From Neptuniibacter pectenicola (GTDB taxonomy: Bacteria; Pseudomonadota; Gammaproteobacteria; Pseudomonadales; Balneatricaceae): a DNA stretch of 64,000 nt. Shown here one piece after another: positions 1 to 9,764 of this stretch. The notes below the pieces were generated by a model that searched no databases, was not told where the DNA came from, and saw only the letters and a program-made list of their open reading frames with translations. Every line of letters begins with the position of its first letter. Positions within the stretch are counted from its first letter, which is position 1. The stretch covers positions 124,001 to 188,000 of the forward strand of contig NZ_LUTS01000005.1 in NCBI RefSeq assembly GCF_001597735.1, in the 5' to 3' direction. Position numbers and translations under genes: made by a program.

Positions 1-213
1 TACGACCTTGAAGTCACCCGCGCGATCAGTGAAGCGGTGAATGTGCCTATTATTGCTTCCGGTGGTGTAGGCAACTTAGACCATCTGGTTGAAGGCTGTA
101 TTGAAGGTAAAGCCGACGCCGTGTTAGCTGCGTCGATATTTCATTTTAATGAATACTCAATTCCGCAAGCAAAAGCGCATATGCGTGAGCACGGTATAGA
201 GGTGCGCCTTTAA
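1..213 (+). CDS. hisF: Imidazole glycerol phosphate synthase cyclase subunit, C-terminal end (partial)
   Basis: The window opens inside this gene. The 70 visible codons run in frame from base 1 to a TAA at 211-213. HisF closes the imidazole ring in histidine biosynthesis, using ammonia supplied by HisH. The visible part holds the last beta/alpha repeats of the TIM barrel, including the IIASGGVG phosphate-binding strand and the [11 protein letters not shown] strand typical of HisF C-termini. The rest of the his operon would lie upstream of the window. A hairpin terminator follows closely, so hisF looks like the last gene of its transcript. Confidence 0.93.
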   Translation, partial: YDLEVTRAISEAVNVPIIASGGVGNLDHLVEGCIEGKADAVLAASIFHFNEYSIPQAKAHMREHGIEVRL

Positions 214-241
214 ACGCTGCAGTTAACAGTGATTACATTTT

Positions 242-265
242 AAAGCTCCGTAAGGGGCTTTTTTA
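242..265 (+). terminator. Rho-independent terminator after hisF
   Basis: A 7-bp stem (AAGCTCC paired with GGGGCTT, with one G-T pair), a GTAA loop and a following run of T residues lie 29 bases after the hisF stop. Confidence 0.8.
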
Positions 266-471
266 TTGCCTGGATTTTGGTTATTCAATGATCTGGAGGA
301 GGGGCCGTTTTGCCCCGATTTTGCTGAAGGCGGGAGGGCTAGACCGCCATGATTTAGGTAACAACTGAACTAAATCAATTCTTTTTCCATAATATACGAT
401 TGTTTTATTGATGATACTTGTGGATAGAGGCTAAAGTGGTATGACATGTTATTTTTATCGAGGTGTCCGAC

Positions 472-954
472 ATGAACACTAAAAACAATAAACGTCTCTT
501 TAGTCGCGTTAAAGTTAAATTTTGTTTAGCGATCGCTATCAGTATTACCTCCTTCTCAGCGTCTGCGGCGTTACTACAAATGCATGAAGATGAGCTACTA
601 AACTCTTGCCACCTGTTACATAAAGATCACGCCTCCGCTGAGGCGCTTGCGTGTGCGACCTACATCAGTGGATTTTTAGATGGCGCATTGCTGACCGATA
701 AAGAGAACGCTAACGAGCTCAAGCAAGCAGAAAAAAGCGGCTTTATGGAGCGAGCGTTACGGACGCGTTTAGGTGATCGGGGATCGGACGACAGTTACCT
801 GCATTTTTGTGTGCCAAGCGCAAAAGCGAGAGCCGATGTTATTGAGCAGTTAGCCCCTTATCTTTCCGATCGGGATGATGATGCAACCGCACTAAAAAAA
901 TCCATTTATAACGGCCTTAAAGCTGAGTTTCCTTGTCCGAAAACCTCTAAATAG
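472..954 (+). CDS. Exported Rap1a/Tai-like small protein
   Basis: A protein of 160 residues with a basic N-terminus and a hydrophobic stretch ending near SASA, so it is probably exported to the periplasm. The mature part has two conserved-looking cysteine neighbourhoods (NSCHLL and ALACATYISGFLDG), then FCVP and a C-terminal FPCP. This pattern resembles the Rap1a/Tai immunity-protein fold family, many members of which are housekeeping-like orphans with no toxin partner. I see no toxin gene nearby. An in-frame GTG lies at 463, but the GAGGTG Shine-Dalgarno at 460-465 fits the ATG at 472 better. Function is unknown; family membership is recognised by pattern only. Confidence 0.7.
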   Translation: MNTKNNKRLFSRVKVKFCLAIAISITSFSASAALLQMHEDELLNSCHLLHKDHASAEALACATYISGFLDGALLTDKENANELKQAEKSGFMERALRTRLGDRGSDDSYLHFCVPSAKARADVIEQLAPYLSDRDDDATALKKSIYNGLKAEFPCPKTSK

Positions 955-964
955 AGGTGATATT

Positions 965-996
965 GCCCTTCCCTAACTCGTGTGTAGGGAAGGGGC
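965..996. terminator. Convergent hairpin between the Rap1a-like gene and elbB
   Basis: An 11-bp inverted repeat (GCCCTTCCCTA and its near-perfect complement) lies between two convergent stop codons. There is only a short T-rich tail on the plus side. It probably ends transcription from both directions. Confidence 0.6.
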
Positions 997-1013
997 TCTT
1001 TATAGCGCGCGTG

Positions 1014-1667
1014 TTAGGCCATATCTAGGACGCGGGTGACCAATTTCTTAATACCTGACGCCGCTTCGGCAATCGAACCTGCCAGCATATAGGCAGGTGT
1101 TGTGACTACCTTTAACTGCTCATCCACCACAATGTCGTCGACCGGACAGTTGATATGGGTTCCGCCCATCGCTTCAGCGGTATCGGCTGTCTCTTTATCG
1201 TTCCCAAGGGTAAATTTAACGGAACTGCCAAATAACAGAGGGCTCATGGCCGGGGCGATACAGATTAAACCGACAGGCTTACCCGCTTGGTGGATCGCTT
1301 GGGTGAAGGTGACTACCCCACTGTTGACGTGGCAATTTGAACCATTGATCGCGAAATCAGATAAGTTTTTAGCGGCGCCAAAACCGCCGGGGATAATTAA
1401 CGCATCATAATCATCAGGGTTGGCTGTGGCGAGGTCAATTATATCGCCTCGGGCTACACGGGCGGCTTCAACTAAGACATTACGGGTCTCCCCTTCGGCG
1501 ACCTCACCGGTTAGGTGATTGATAACATGAAGTTGGTCGATATTGGGCGCCATGCATTGATACTCTGCACCCTGTTCTGTCAGTTGTAGCAGTGTGAGAA
1601 CAGACTCATAGATCTCAGAACCATCATAAACACCACTGCCGGATAAAATTACGGCGACTTTTTTCAT
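1014..1667 (-). CDS. elbB: Isoprenoid biosynthesis glyoxalase ElbB (DJ-1/PfpI superfamily)
   Basis: A 217-residue protein with the DJ-1/PfpI glutamine-amidotransferase-like fold. Visible landmarks are the N-terminal VILSGSGVYDGSE strand-turn, the DALIIPGGFGAAKNL loop, and the nucleophile elbow GLICIAPAM with the conserved Cys. The family member ElbB (YhbL) of E. coli has weak glyoxalase activity and was linked genetically to isoprenoid synthesis; its true substrate is uncertain. The length matches the family. The gene is transcribed divergently from hemB, with about 200 bp between the two starts. Confidence 0.92.
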   Translation of the reverse strand: MKKVAVILSGSGVYDGSEIYESVLTLLQLTEQGAEYQCMAPNIDQLHVINHLTGEVAEGETRNVLVEAARVARGDIIDLATANPDDYDALIIPGGFGAAKNLSDFAINGSNCHVNSGVVTFTQAIHQAGKPVGLICIAPAMSPLLFGSSVKFTLGNDKETADTAEAMGGTHINCPVDDIVVDEQLKVVTTPAYMLAGSIAEAASGIKKLVTRVLDMA

Positions 1668-1675
1668 TGGATTAG

Positions 1676-2875
<1,200 letters not shown>

Positions 2876-2927
2876 TCACCTTACTATTTTGTAGGGTGAA
2901 GCGATCAAGGACATAGGCTGAGTAAGT

Positions 2928-5132
2928 ATGGTTGATACAGTTGAACAAAATGAAGCGGCGGCGGTGCTTGCACAGAATGAAGCCATCGCGGCATTTGAAC
3001 AAAGCGAAGCGGCGGCAGCCTTGCTGGAGAGCCGTGAAAATGTTGCCATTACTGAGCAGGAAGTTGAACAAACGCCAGTCGATTTAAAAGCGCCTGAGCT
3101 TTATATCAACCGCGAACTCAGCCATCTTCAATTTAATATTCGTGTCCTTGAACAAGCGTTGGAAGAGCAACATCCTCTGCTTGAACGGTTGATGTTCTTA
3201 TTGATCTTCTCTAGCAACTTAGATGAGTTCTTTGAGATTCGTGTAGCTGAGCAGATGACTCAGCTTAAATATGGTCGAGAGGCGGTTGGCCCCGATGCAA
3301 TGCACCCGAAAACCGTGCTGGATCGTATCAGTGAGATCTGTCACCTGATTGTTGATCGACAGTATAAAATCTTAAACGATATGATCTTTCTGGAGATGGA
3401 GAAGGAGAATATCCACTTTATTCGACGTCATCTGTGGACGGAAGAGCAGACCGCGTGGGTTGAAAATTATTTCCAAGAAAAAGTTGTTCCTGTTATTAGC
3501 CCTGTTGGGCTTGATCCATCACACCCTTTTCCACGCTTAGTGAATAAAAGTCTTAATTTTATTGTTGAACTCGACGGTAAAGATGCGTTTGGACGTGAAA
3601 CGGGTATGGCGATTATACCGGCCCCCCGTTCACTGCCGCGCTTAATTCGTCTACCGGATGAATTATGTGATGGTGGTGATAACCTGATCTTTCTCTCATC
3701 AATTATCCATGAGTTTGCCGATGAGCTTTTCCCCGGTATGAAGGTGGAAGGCTGTTACCAGTTCCGTATTACGCGTAATGCGGATATGACATTCGACATG
3801 GAGGAGGTGGAAGACCTTGCTAATACGTTACGTGGTGAGCTGCACTCACGTAAATACGGTGATGCGGTTCGTCTTGAAGCGGATCAGCGTACACCTGAAG
3901 CGTTAATCGAGTTTCTGCAGAAAGAGTACAAACTGGACGAGTCACAAACTTACCGTGTGAATGGCCCTGTTAACCTGACACGTTTAATGGCGGTTCGTGA
4001 TCTTGTGGAGCGTAATGACCTGCGTTGGAAACCGTTCTCACCAGGGGTGCCGGGCAAGCTTAAAGGCGATAATGTTTTTGATGCCCTACGATCGGGTGAT
4101 CAGCTGTTAATGCACCCCTTCCAGTCGTTTACACCGGTGGTCGATCTTTTACGCCAAGCGGCAAAAGACCCCGATGTAGTCGCGATCAAGCAAACGCTCT
4201 ACCGTACCGGTGTTAAATCCGACATTGTGAACGCACTGGTCGAAGCCGCTCGGTCAGGGAAAGAAGTGACCGTAGTGATTGAGCTGAGGGCGCGCTTTGA
4301 CGAAGAGAGCAACCTGCATTTAGCCGCACGACTGCAAGAGGCGGGCTGCCTTGTTGTGTATGGTGTTGTTGGCTATAAGTGTCACGCGAAAGCGATGTTG
4401 ATCATTCGCGAAGAGGGGCAAAAGTTGGTGCGTTACTCCCATTTAGGGACAGGTAACTACCACTCAGGCACCGCCCGTTTGTATACAGATTATAGTTACC
4501 TCACCGCGGATCAAGAAGTGGGCGAAGATGTCCATAAAGTGTTTCAGCAGCTTACGGGTATGGGCAAAATACAGAAGCTCAAAAAACTGTATAACGCACC
4601 CTTTACCCTGCATGCGAAGATGCTAGAGCTGATTCGTAATGAAACCCGCTTAGCCAAGTCCGGTAAAAAAGGGCATATCATGGTGAAAGTGAATGGGTTA
4701 ACTGAGCCTAAACTGATTAGGGCGTTGTATGAAGCCTCAGCGGCGGGCGTTAAGGTTGATCTGATTATTCGTGGTATGTGTCGCCTGCGTCCCGGAATTG
4801 AAGGCTTATCGGATAATATTAATGTGCGTTCGATCATCGGTCGCTTCCTAGAACATACGCGGGTTTATTACTTTGGTAATAACGGTAAACCTGAGGTGTT
4901 CTGTGCCAGTGCGGACTGGATGGAGCGTAACATGCTGAACCGCGTGGAGACCGGCTTCCAAGTATTTGGCAAACATGCGGAACGTCTAAAGCGTGAGCTG
5001 GATTATTATATGAAAGATAACTGTCAAAGCTGGGAGCTACAGGCAGATGGTAGTTATCTACAGAATAAGCCTGCTGAAGGGGAAGAGGTTTTCTCCGCAC
5101 AGCAGACCTTACTCGAAGAGTTTGCACGCTAG
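2928..5132 (+). CDS. ppk1: Polyphosphate kinase 1
   Basis: Reversibly polymerises the ATP gamma-phosphate into inorganic polyphosphate. The 734-residue product has the four-domain PPK1 layout. The N-terminal helical domain starts near residue 58 (LYINRELSHLQFN). The two catalytic-domain histidines lie at about 486 (KCHAK) and 505 (YSHLGTGN), 19 residues apart like H435 and H454 of the E. coli enzyme. The first 50 residues are an extra alanine/glutamate-rich extension with imperfect QNEA/QSEA repeats. The Shine-Dalgarno before ATG 2928 is weak, so a later start cannot be excluded. No ppx gene is adjacent. The transcript probably ends at the following terminator. Confidence 0.95.
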   Translation: MVDTVEQNEAAAVLAQNEAIAAFEQSEAAAALLESRENVAITEQEVEQTPVDLKAPELYINRELSHLQFNIRVLEQALEEQHPLLERLMFLLIFSSNLDEFFEIRVAEQMTQLKYGREAVGPDAMHPKTVLDRISEICHLIVDRQYKILNDMIFLEMEKENIHFIRRHLWTEEQTAWVENYFQEKVVPVISPVGLDPSHPFPRLVNKSLNFIVELDGKDAFGRETGMAIIPAPRSLPRLIRLPDELCDGGDNLIFLSSIIHEFADELFPGMKVEGCYQFRITRNADMTFDMEEVEDLANTLRGELHSRKYGDAVRLEADQRTPEALIEFLQKEYKLDESQTYRVNGPVNLTRLMAVRDLVERNDLRWKPFSPGVPGKLKGDNVFDALRSGDQLLMHPFQSFTPVVDLLRQAAKDPDVVAIKQTLYRTGVKSDIVNALVEAARSGKEVTVVIELRARFDEESNLHLAARLQEAGCLVVYGVVGYKCHAKAMLIIREEGQKLVRYSHLGTGNYHSGTARLYTDYSYLTADQEVGEDVHKVFQQLTGMGKIQKLKKLYNAPFTLHAKMLELIRNETRLAKSGKKGHIMVKVNGLTEPKLIRALYEASAAGVKVDLIIRGMCRLRPGIEGLSDNINVRSIIGRFLEHTRVYYFGNNGKPEVFCASADWMERNMLNRVETGFQVFGKHAERLKRELDYYMKDNCQSWELQADGSYLQNKPAEGEEVFSAQQTLLEEFAR

Positions 5133-5147
5133 ATAGCGGCGCAAATC

Positions 5148-5190
5148 AGGCATAAAAAAACCAACCTAAGTGTTGGTTTTTTTTATGCCT
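5148..5190. terminator. Bidirectional terminator between ppk1 and the SDR gene
   Basis: A near-perfect inverted repeat: AGGCAT, an A-run, CCAAC, a short loop, GTTGG, a T-run, ATGCCT. It has U-tracts for both strands and sits between convergent genes. Confidence 0.9.
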
Positions 5191-5202
5191 AGTAAAAATC
5201 GG

Positions 5203-6063
5203 TTAAGGGTCTGTTTTTAACAACGTGGCATAACCCTCTTTATAGCTAGGGTATTGAAAAACATAACCACTCTCCTTTATGCGCTGGTTGCTACAGCGTT
5301 TGCTGCCTGCGCGCCGTGTTGCTGATTCGGAAAGGACCTTAATCCCGAGCTGTTGCGCCATCCAGTGAGTCACATCATACATCGTGGCCGGTGTGTTGTC
5401 GGTGGCCAGATAGATCGTTTCAAGTTTCTCTCCACCTAAGGCTTTTGTTATTAAGTGAGCCAGTACACCGGCGCAGTCGTCACGATGAATGCGGTTAGTG
5501 AATTGGCGAGGGGTAGCCGGTGCCACATCACCTCGTTTAACCCGTTTGAGTAGATGGTTGCGCCCTGGACCGTAGATGCCGGTAAAGCGTACAACGGTTG
5601 TGGGGTAGGGAGCCGCGAGTGCTGTTTTTTCGGCATCACACATGATCTTTCCGCTAAATGAGCGGGGTAAGCAGGGGCTGTTTTCATTCACGAGGCTATC
5701 ATCATCTTGATGATAGACCCCTGAACTGGAGACGAATAACAGGTGTTTAGGTGGGGTGCTCAGGCTCCGCAGCAGATTGTTTAACCCATCCACGTAGGTT
5801 TGTTGATAACCTTCAGGGCTAAAGTTGGGTGAAGCGGCGGCATAGACGACAATATCGCAGTGAATTCCTTGTAACTTGGCTTGTAGATCATCAATTTGAG
5901 TGAGATCTACGCTTATTCCTTGGATGCCTTGTGGAAGCTGGTTTATATTACGTCTTAGGCCAATGACTTTATGCCCTTGACTAGCGAGTCGCTGACCTAA
6001 GGTTGAACCTACATCGCCACAACCTGCGATTAAAATAGTGTGTTGTTGTGTATTCAGCGGCAT
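5203..6063 (-). CDS. NAD(P)-dependent epimerase/dehydratase-like SDR (YeeZ type)
   Basis: An extended short-chain dehydrogenase-like protein of 286 residues. The N-terminus has a Rossmann dinucleotide motif (GCGDVGSTLG). Further on are VDLTQ, the FVSSSGVYHQ strand carrying the Ser/Tyr region, VVRFTGIYGPGR and NRIHRDDCA, all typical of sugar-nucleotide-epimerase relatives such as E. coli YeeZ. The substrate is unknown. The start at 6063 is chosen because GGGAGG lies four bases before that ATG; the frame is open to 6084 without a site. The gene diverges from oxyR, with only 47 bp between starts, which is room for a shared regulatory region. Confidence 0.85.
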   Translation of the reverse strand: MPLNTQQHTILIAGCGDVGSTLGQRLASQGHKVIGLRRNINQLPQGIQGISVDLTQIDDLQAKLQGIHCDIVVYAAASPNFSPEGYQQTYVDGLNNLLRSLSTPPKHLLFVSSSGVYHQDDDSLVNENSPCLPRSFSGKIMCDAEKTALAAPYPTTVVRFTGIYGPGRNHLLKRVKRGDVAPATPRQFTNRIHRDDCAGVLAHLITKALGGEKLETIYLATDNTPATMYDVTHWMAQQLGIKVLSESATRRAGSKRCSNQRIKESGYVFQYPSYKEGYATLLKTDP

Positions 6064-6110
6064 AAGGCCTCCCATTAATCTCATGGCATCATAGCAAAGG
6101 ATAACGCTGA

Positions 6111-7016
6111 ATGACTCTAACAGAACTGCGATACATTGTTACGTTGGCACGCGAACAGCATTTCGGCCACGCTGCAGAGAAATGCTTTGTCAGTCAGCCA
6201 ACCCTCTCTATTGCGGTCAAAAAATTAGAGGAAGAGTTGGGTGTACCGCTATTTGAGCGGAGTAAAAATTCAGTTCGTGTCACCCCCGTTGGGGAGAAAG
6301 TGGTTCAGCAGGCACAGCGTGTGCTTGAGCAGGCCGACACCATTAAAGACCTCGCCCTTGAGGGTAAAGACCAACTTAAAAGTCCATTACGGGTTGGTGC
6401 TATCTATACCATCGGGCCGTACCTTTTTCCTCACCTTGTCTCTGAAGTTCAAAAGCTGGCGCCCGATATGCCGCTGTATATTGAAGAGAACTTTACAGAG
6501 AATTTACGGTTAAAAATTCGCAACGGTGAGTTGGATGCCATTATTGTTGCCCTGCCGTTTAATGAGCCGGACATATTGACCCGTCCTCTTTACGATGAAA
6601 ATTTTGAGATGTTGATGCCTAAAGGCCACCCTTGGGCACAACTGAAAGAGATCAACAGTGAGGATCTACCGCAAACACCTTTGCTACTGCTGGGTGAAGG
6701 CCACTGTTTTCGGGATCAGGTTTTGGAGTCGTGCCCTACGTTATCTCAGGCGATGCATGATCAACATACCATCACTGAAGGCAGTTCCCTCGAAACCATA
6801 CGGATGATGGTGGGATCTGGACTGGGCTGCTCGGTACTGCCGCAATCCGCTGTTTATGGGCCGGCCGCATCAGACCTGGTTGTTACTCGACCTTTTAAAA
6901 CCCCTGTTCCCCAGCGTACGGTGGGTGTTGCTTGGCGTGCGAGTTATCCTCGTCCTCAAGCGATTGATATATTGGTTGAGGCGATCAGTTGCTTTAATCC
7001 GGCGAGTAAACGATGA
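6111..7016 (+). CDS. oxyR: Hydrogen peroxide-sensing LysR-type regulator OxyR
   Basis: A LysR-family activator of the peroxide response. The N-terminal winged helix-turn-helix is at residues 1-60 and the effector domain follows. The two redox cysteines are present at exactly C199 (GEGHCFRDQ) and C208 (LESCPT), the positions that form the regulatory disulfide in E. coli OxyR. Length (301 aa) is normal. No katG or ahpC target is adjacent. The stop overlaps the recG start by four bases (ATGA), so the two are translationally coupled, an arrangement seen in pseudomonads and relatives. Confidence 0.96.
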   Translation: MTLTELRYIVTLAREQHFGHAAEKCFVSQPTLSIAVKKLEEELGVPLFERSKNSVRVTPVGEKVVQQAQRVLEQADTIKDLALEGKDQLKSPLRVGAIYTIGPYLFPHLVSEVQKLAPDMPLYIEENFTENLRLKIRNGELDAIIVALPFNEPDILTRPLYDENFEMLMPKGHPWAQLKEINSEDLPQTPLLLLGEGHCFRDQVLESCPTLSQAMHDQHTITEGSSLETIRMMVGSGLGCSVLPQSAVYGPAASDLVVTRPFKTPVPQRTVGVAWRASYPRPQAIDILVEAISCFNPASKR

Positions 7017-9091
7017 CAGAATCCCTAGCCGATATTCCGGTTAGCGAGCTTAAAGGTGTGGGGGCCGCGCTAGAGGCAAAGCTCCACAACTTAGGTATTC
7101 GTACGCTACAAGACCTTCTTTTCCATCTGCCGTTACGCTATCAAGACCGTACACGTATCGTCCCTATGGGCTCACTTAGGCCGGGCGATGAATGTGTTGT
7201 GGAGGGTGAGGTTAAACTGGCGGATGTAAGTAAAGGTCGCCGCCGCAGTTTACTGTGTAGGCTGCAAGATGGCACCGGCATGATTACGCTGAGATTTTTT
7301 CATTTTTCCGCAGCCCAAAAAAACACCTTAAAAGTGGGGGCGCGATTACGCTGTTTTGGTGAGGCCCGCACGGGGGCCAATGGTTTAGAGATCGTTCACC
7401 CCGAATATAAGCGGGTAGAGAGTGATGATCTTGTGCCGGTGGAGGCGTACCTGACGCCCGTTTACCCTACCACTGAAGGTCTGCATCAGGGCCGCTTACG
7501 TGCGTTAACGGAGCAGGCGCTCCGGTACCTCGATAAAGGCGCTCTGCAAGAGCTGGTGCCGCCCGCATTAAGGCAAGGGTGGAAGTTCCCCGGTTTAGAT
7601 AATGCGGTGGCTTACCTGCACCGTCCTCCGGTTGATGCTGACCAGCACTTATTGTTGGATGGCTTACATCCTGCACAGCGGCGCTTAGCGTTTGAGGAGC
7701 TGCTTGCTCATCACCTTTCACTCCTTAAACTACGTCAGAAAGCCCGTGAGAAAGGTGCGCCTGAACTTTCAGGCAACGGCGAATTGAAAGCGCGTTTCTT
7801 GGCCCAACTTCCGTTTCCTCTGACCGGTGCTCAAGCGCGCGTGAGTGAAGAGGTCGCCGCAGACCTTGCTCAAGCCTTTCCTATGCTTAGGTTGGTGCAA
7901 GGCGATGTAGGTTCAGGCAAAACGGTTGTCGCCGCGCTAGCGGCGGTTCAGACGGTAGAAAGCGGCATGCAAGCAGCCGTTATGGCACCGACGGAAATAT
8001 TGGCCGAGCAGCACTTTATTAATTTTAGTCAGTGGCTTGAGCCTTTAGGGGTTAAAGTGGCGTGGTTAGCCGGTAAATTAAAAGGTAAAGCGCGTAAAGA
8101 GCAGCTTGCGTTGATACGTAGTGGGGACGCGCGTGTCGTTGTGGGCACCCATGCACTGTTTCAGGAGGAGGTTGTTTTTTCCGATCTTGGATTAGTGGTG
8201 ATTGATGAGCAGCATCGTTTTGGTGTTCATCAGCGCCTCTCTTTACGGGAGAAAGGCCGTAATGGCGAGCTGGCGCCCCATCAGTTAATTATGACCGCTA
8301 CGCCGATTCCGCGTACGTTAACGATGAGTGCCTATGCCGACTTAGACTGCTCTATTATTGATGAGCTACCCCCCGGACGTACGCCGGTTAATACGGTGGT
8401 CATCGCTGATAGTCGCCGTGACGAGGTGATTCAGCGCGTACGTAATGCGTGTCAGGATAAGCGTCAGGTGTATTGGGTGTGTACCCTGATTGAAGAGTCC
8501 GAAGCGTTGCAGTGCCAAGCGGCAGAAGTTACCGCTGAGACGTTGAAAGAAACTTTACCCGAATTAAAGGTTGGGTTAGTCCATGGCCGTATGAAGCCCG
8601 CGGAAAAGGCTGACATCATGGCGCAATTTAAATCGGCTGCGCTGGACTTGCTGGTGGCAACTACGGTGATCGAGGTCGGTGTCGATGTGCCTAATGCCAG
8701 TGTGATGATTATTGAAAACCCAGAACGGCTAGGTTTAGCCCAGCTTCACCAACTGCGCGGGCGTGTTGGTCGTGGTTCAGTAGAGAGTCATTGTGTGCTG
8801 ATGTACCATGCGCCCCTGTCGAAACAAGGGCGTGAGCGGTTGAGTGTAATGCGCGAAACTACGGATGGCTTTCGTATAGCAGAAAAAGACCTTGAACTAC
8901 GTGGCCCCGGTGAAGTATTAGGCACAAGGCAGACGGGTGTTATGCAGTTTAAGATGGCTGATCTACAGCGTGATTCTGACCTGTTAGTGCGGGTCAAAGC
9001 CTTAGCGTCGCAGATGCATGAGTGGCCAGACTGTGCTGAGTCCTTAGTACAGCGTTGGCTGGGTCGGGGTGAGGATTATGGCAATGTATAA
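7013..9091 (+). CDS. recG: ATP-dependent DNA helicase RecG
   Basis: A branch-migration helicase that remodels stalled forks and Holliday junctions. The 692-residue product has the N-terminal wedge/OB domain (HLPLRYQDRT, then the nucleic-acid-binding region), Walker A GDVGSGKT near residue 297, the DEQH box (VVIDEQHRFG) near 397, TATPIPRTL, and the C-terminal helicase motifs through QLRGRVGRG and the RecG-type TRQTGV segment. The start overlaps the oxyR stop (ATGA). Nothing is unusual apart from the coupling to oxyR. Confidence 0.96.
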   Translation: MTESLADIPVSELKGVGAALEAKLHNLGIRTLQDLLFHLPLRYQDRTRIVPMGSLRPGDECVVEGEVKLADVSKGRRRSLLCRLQDGTGMITLRFFHFSAAQKNTLKVGARLRCFGEARTGANGLEIVHPEYKRVESDDLVPVEAYLTPVYPTTEGLHQGRLRALTEQALRYLDKGALQELVPPALRQGWKFPGLDNAVAYLHRPPVDADQHLLLDGLHPAQRRLAFEELLAHHLSLLKLRQKAREKGAPELSGNGELKARFLAQLPFPLTGAQARVSEEVAADLAQAFPMLRLVQGDVGSGKTVVAALAAVQTVESGMQAAVMAPTEILAEQHFINFSQWLEPLGVKVAWLAGKLKGKARKEQLALIRSGDARVVVGTHALFQEEVVFSDLGLVVIDEQHRFGVHQRLSLREKGRNGELAPHQLIMTATPIPRTLTMSAYADLDCSIIDELPPGRTPVNTVVIADSRRDEVIQRVRNACQDKRQVYWVCTLIEESEALQCQAAEVTAETLKETLPELKVGLVHGRMKPAEKADIMAQFKSAALDLLVATTVIEVGVDVPNASVMIIENPERLGLAQLHQLRGRVGRGSVESHCVLMYHAPLSKQGRERLSVMRETTDGFRIAEKDLELRGPGEVLGTRQTGVMQFKMADLQRDSDLLVRVKALASQMHEWPDCAESLVQRWLGRGEDYGNV

Positions 9092-9161
9092 CGGCCACTC
9101 CCTTATTGAGATAGATGTGACGACCCATCGTTTTAAAATTTATTCATAGTAGAGATCTGTT

Positions 9162-9674
9162 TTGATTAAACCGACAGCGCAGCAATTAGATATCATTTCA
9201 CATCAACTAGGGCGTGAACCCCGTGGTTTAGCCGGCATTGCCGTTCAGAATGAGCAAGGTATTCCGCTGGTGTTACAGATGGAGGCGCTAGTTAATGATA
9301 AGCCGTTCCCCACGTTGTTTTGGCTCTCCAGTAAAGATATTTATCAAGCGATAGCTGAGATCGAAACCTCGGGGGCGGTAAAGGAACTAGAGCAAGAATT
9401 AGCCTTGGATGAAGCGCTGCTTGCCGAGCATCTGGCTGACCAGCAACGCTATGTTGACCTGCGTTGGTCCACAGTGACAGAGGCTCAAAAAGAGCGGATA
9501 GAGGCGTTAGGCTACACCCATCTTTATAGCCAGTACGGTATTGGTGGTATCTCTCAATGGGATAAAATTCGTTGCCTACATATGCAGTACGCTTATCATC
9601 TAGCCGCAGGCTCCGCTATAGGGCGTATTTTGGATGAGCGTTTTGATCTTGCTTCAATGAACGCTAAGGCTTGA
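9162..9674 (+). CDS. DUF501 family protein
   Basis: A 170-residue protein with the DUF501 signature: the QLGREPRGLAGIA N-terminal segment, then the FPTLFWLSSKDI strand and the later HLYSQYGIGGI / IRCLHMQYAYHLA region. The family is widespread and cytosolic but has no known function. The start codon is TTG at 9162; no better Shine-Dalgarno-supported ATG is seen, so the exact start is uncertain. It lies 70 bp after recG on the same strand and could be co-transcribed. Confidence 0.8.
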   Translation: MIKPTAQQLDIISHQLGREPRGLAGIAVQNEQGIPLVLQMEALVNDKPFPTLFWLSSKDIYQAIAEIETSGAVKELEQELALDEALLAEHLADQQRYVDLRWSTVTEAQKERIEALGYTHLYSQYGIGGISQWDKIRCLHMQYAYHLAAGSAIGRILDERFDLASMNAKA

Positions 9675-9764
9675 ACGGCCAACAAAAATCTTATCTACGG
9701 AAAGTTACGACTTTCTTGTTTATACTCAATGGATCAACGGTCATTACTTACACAGGAGTTTTAA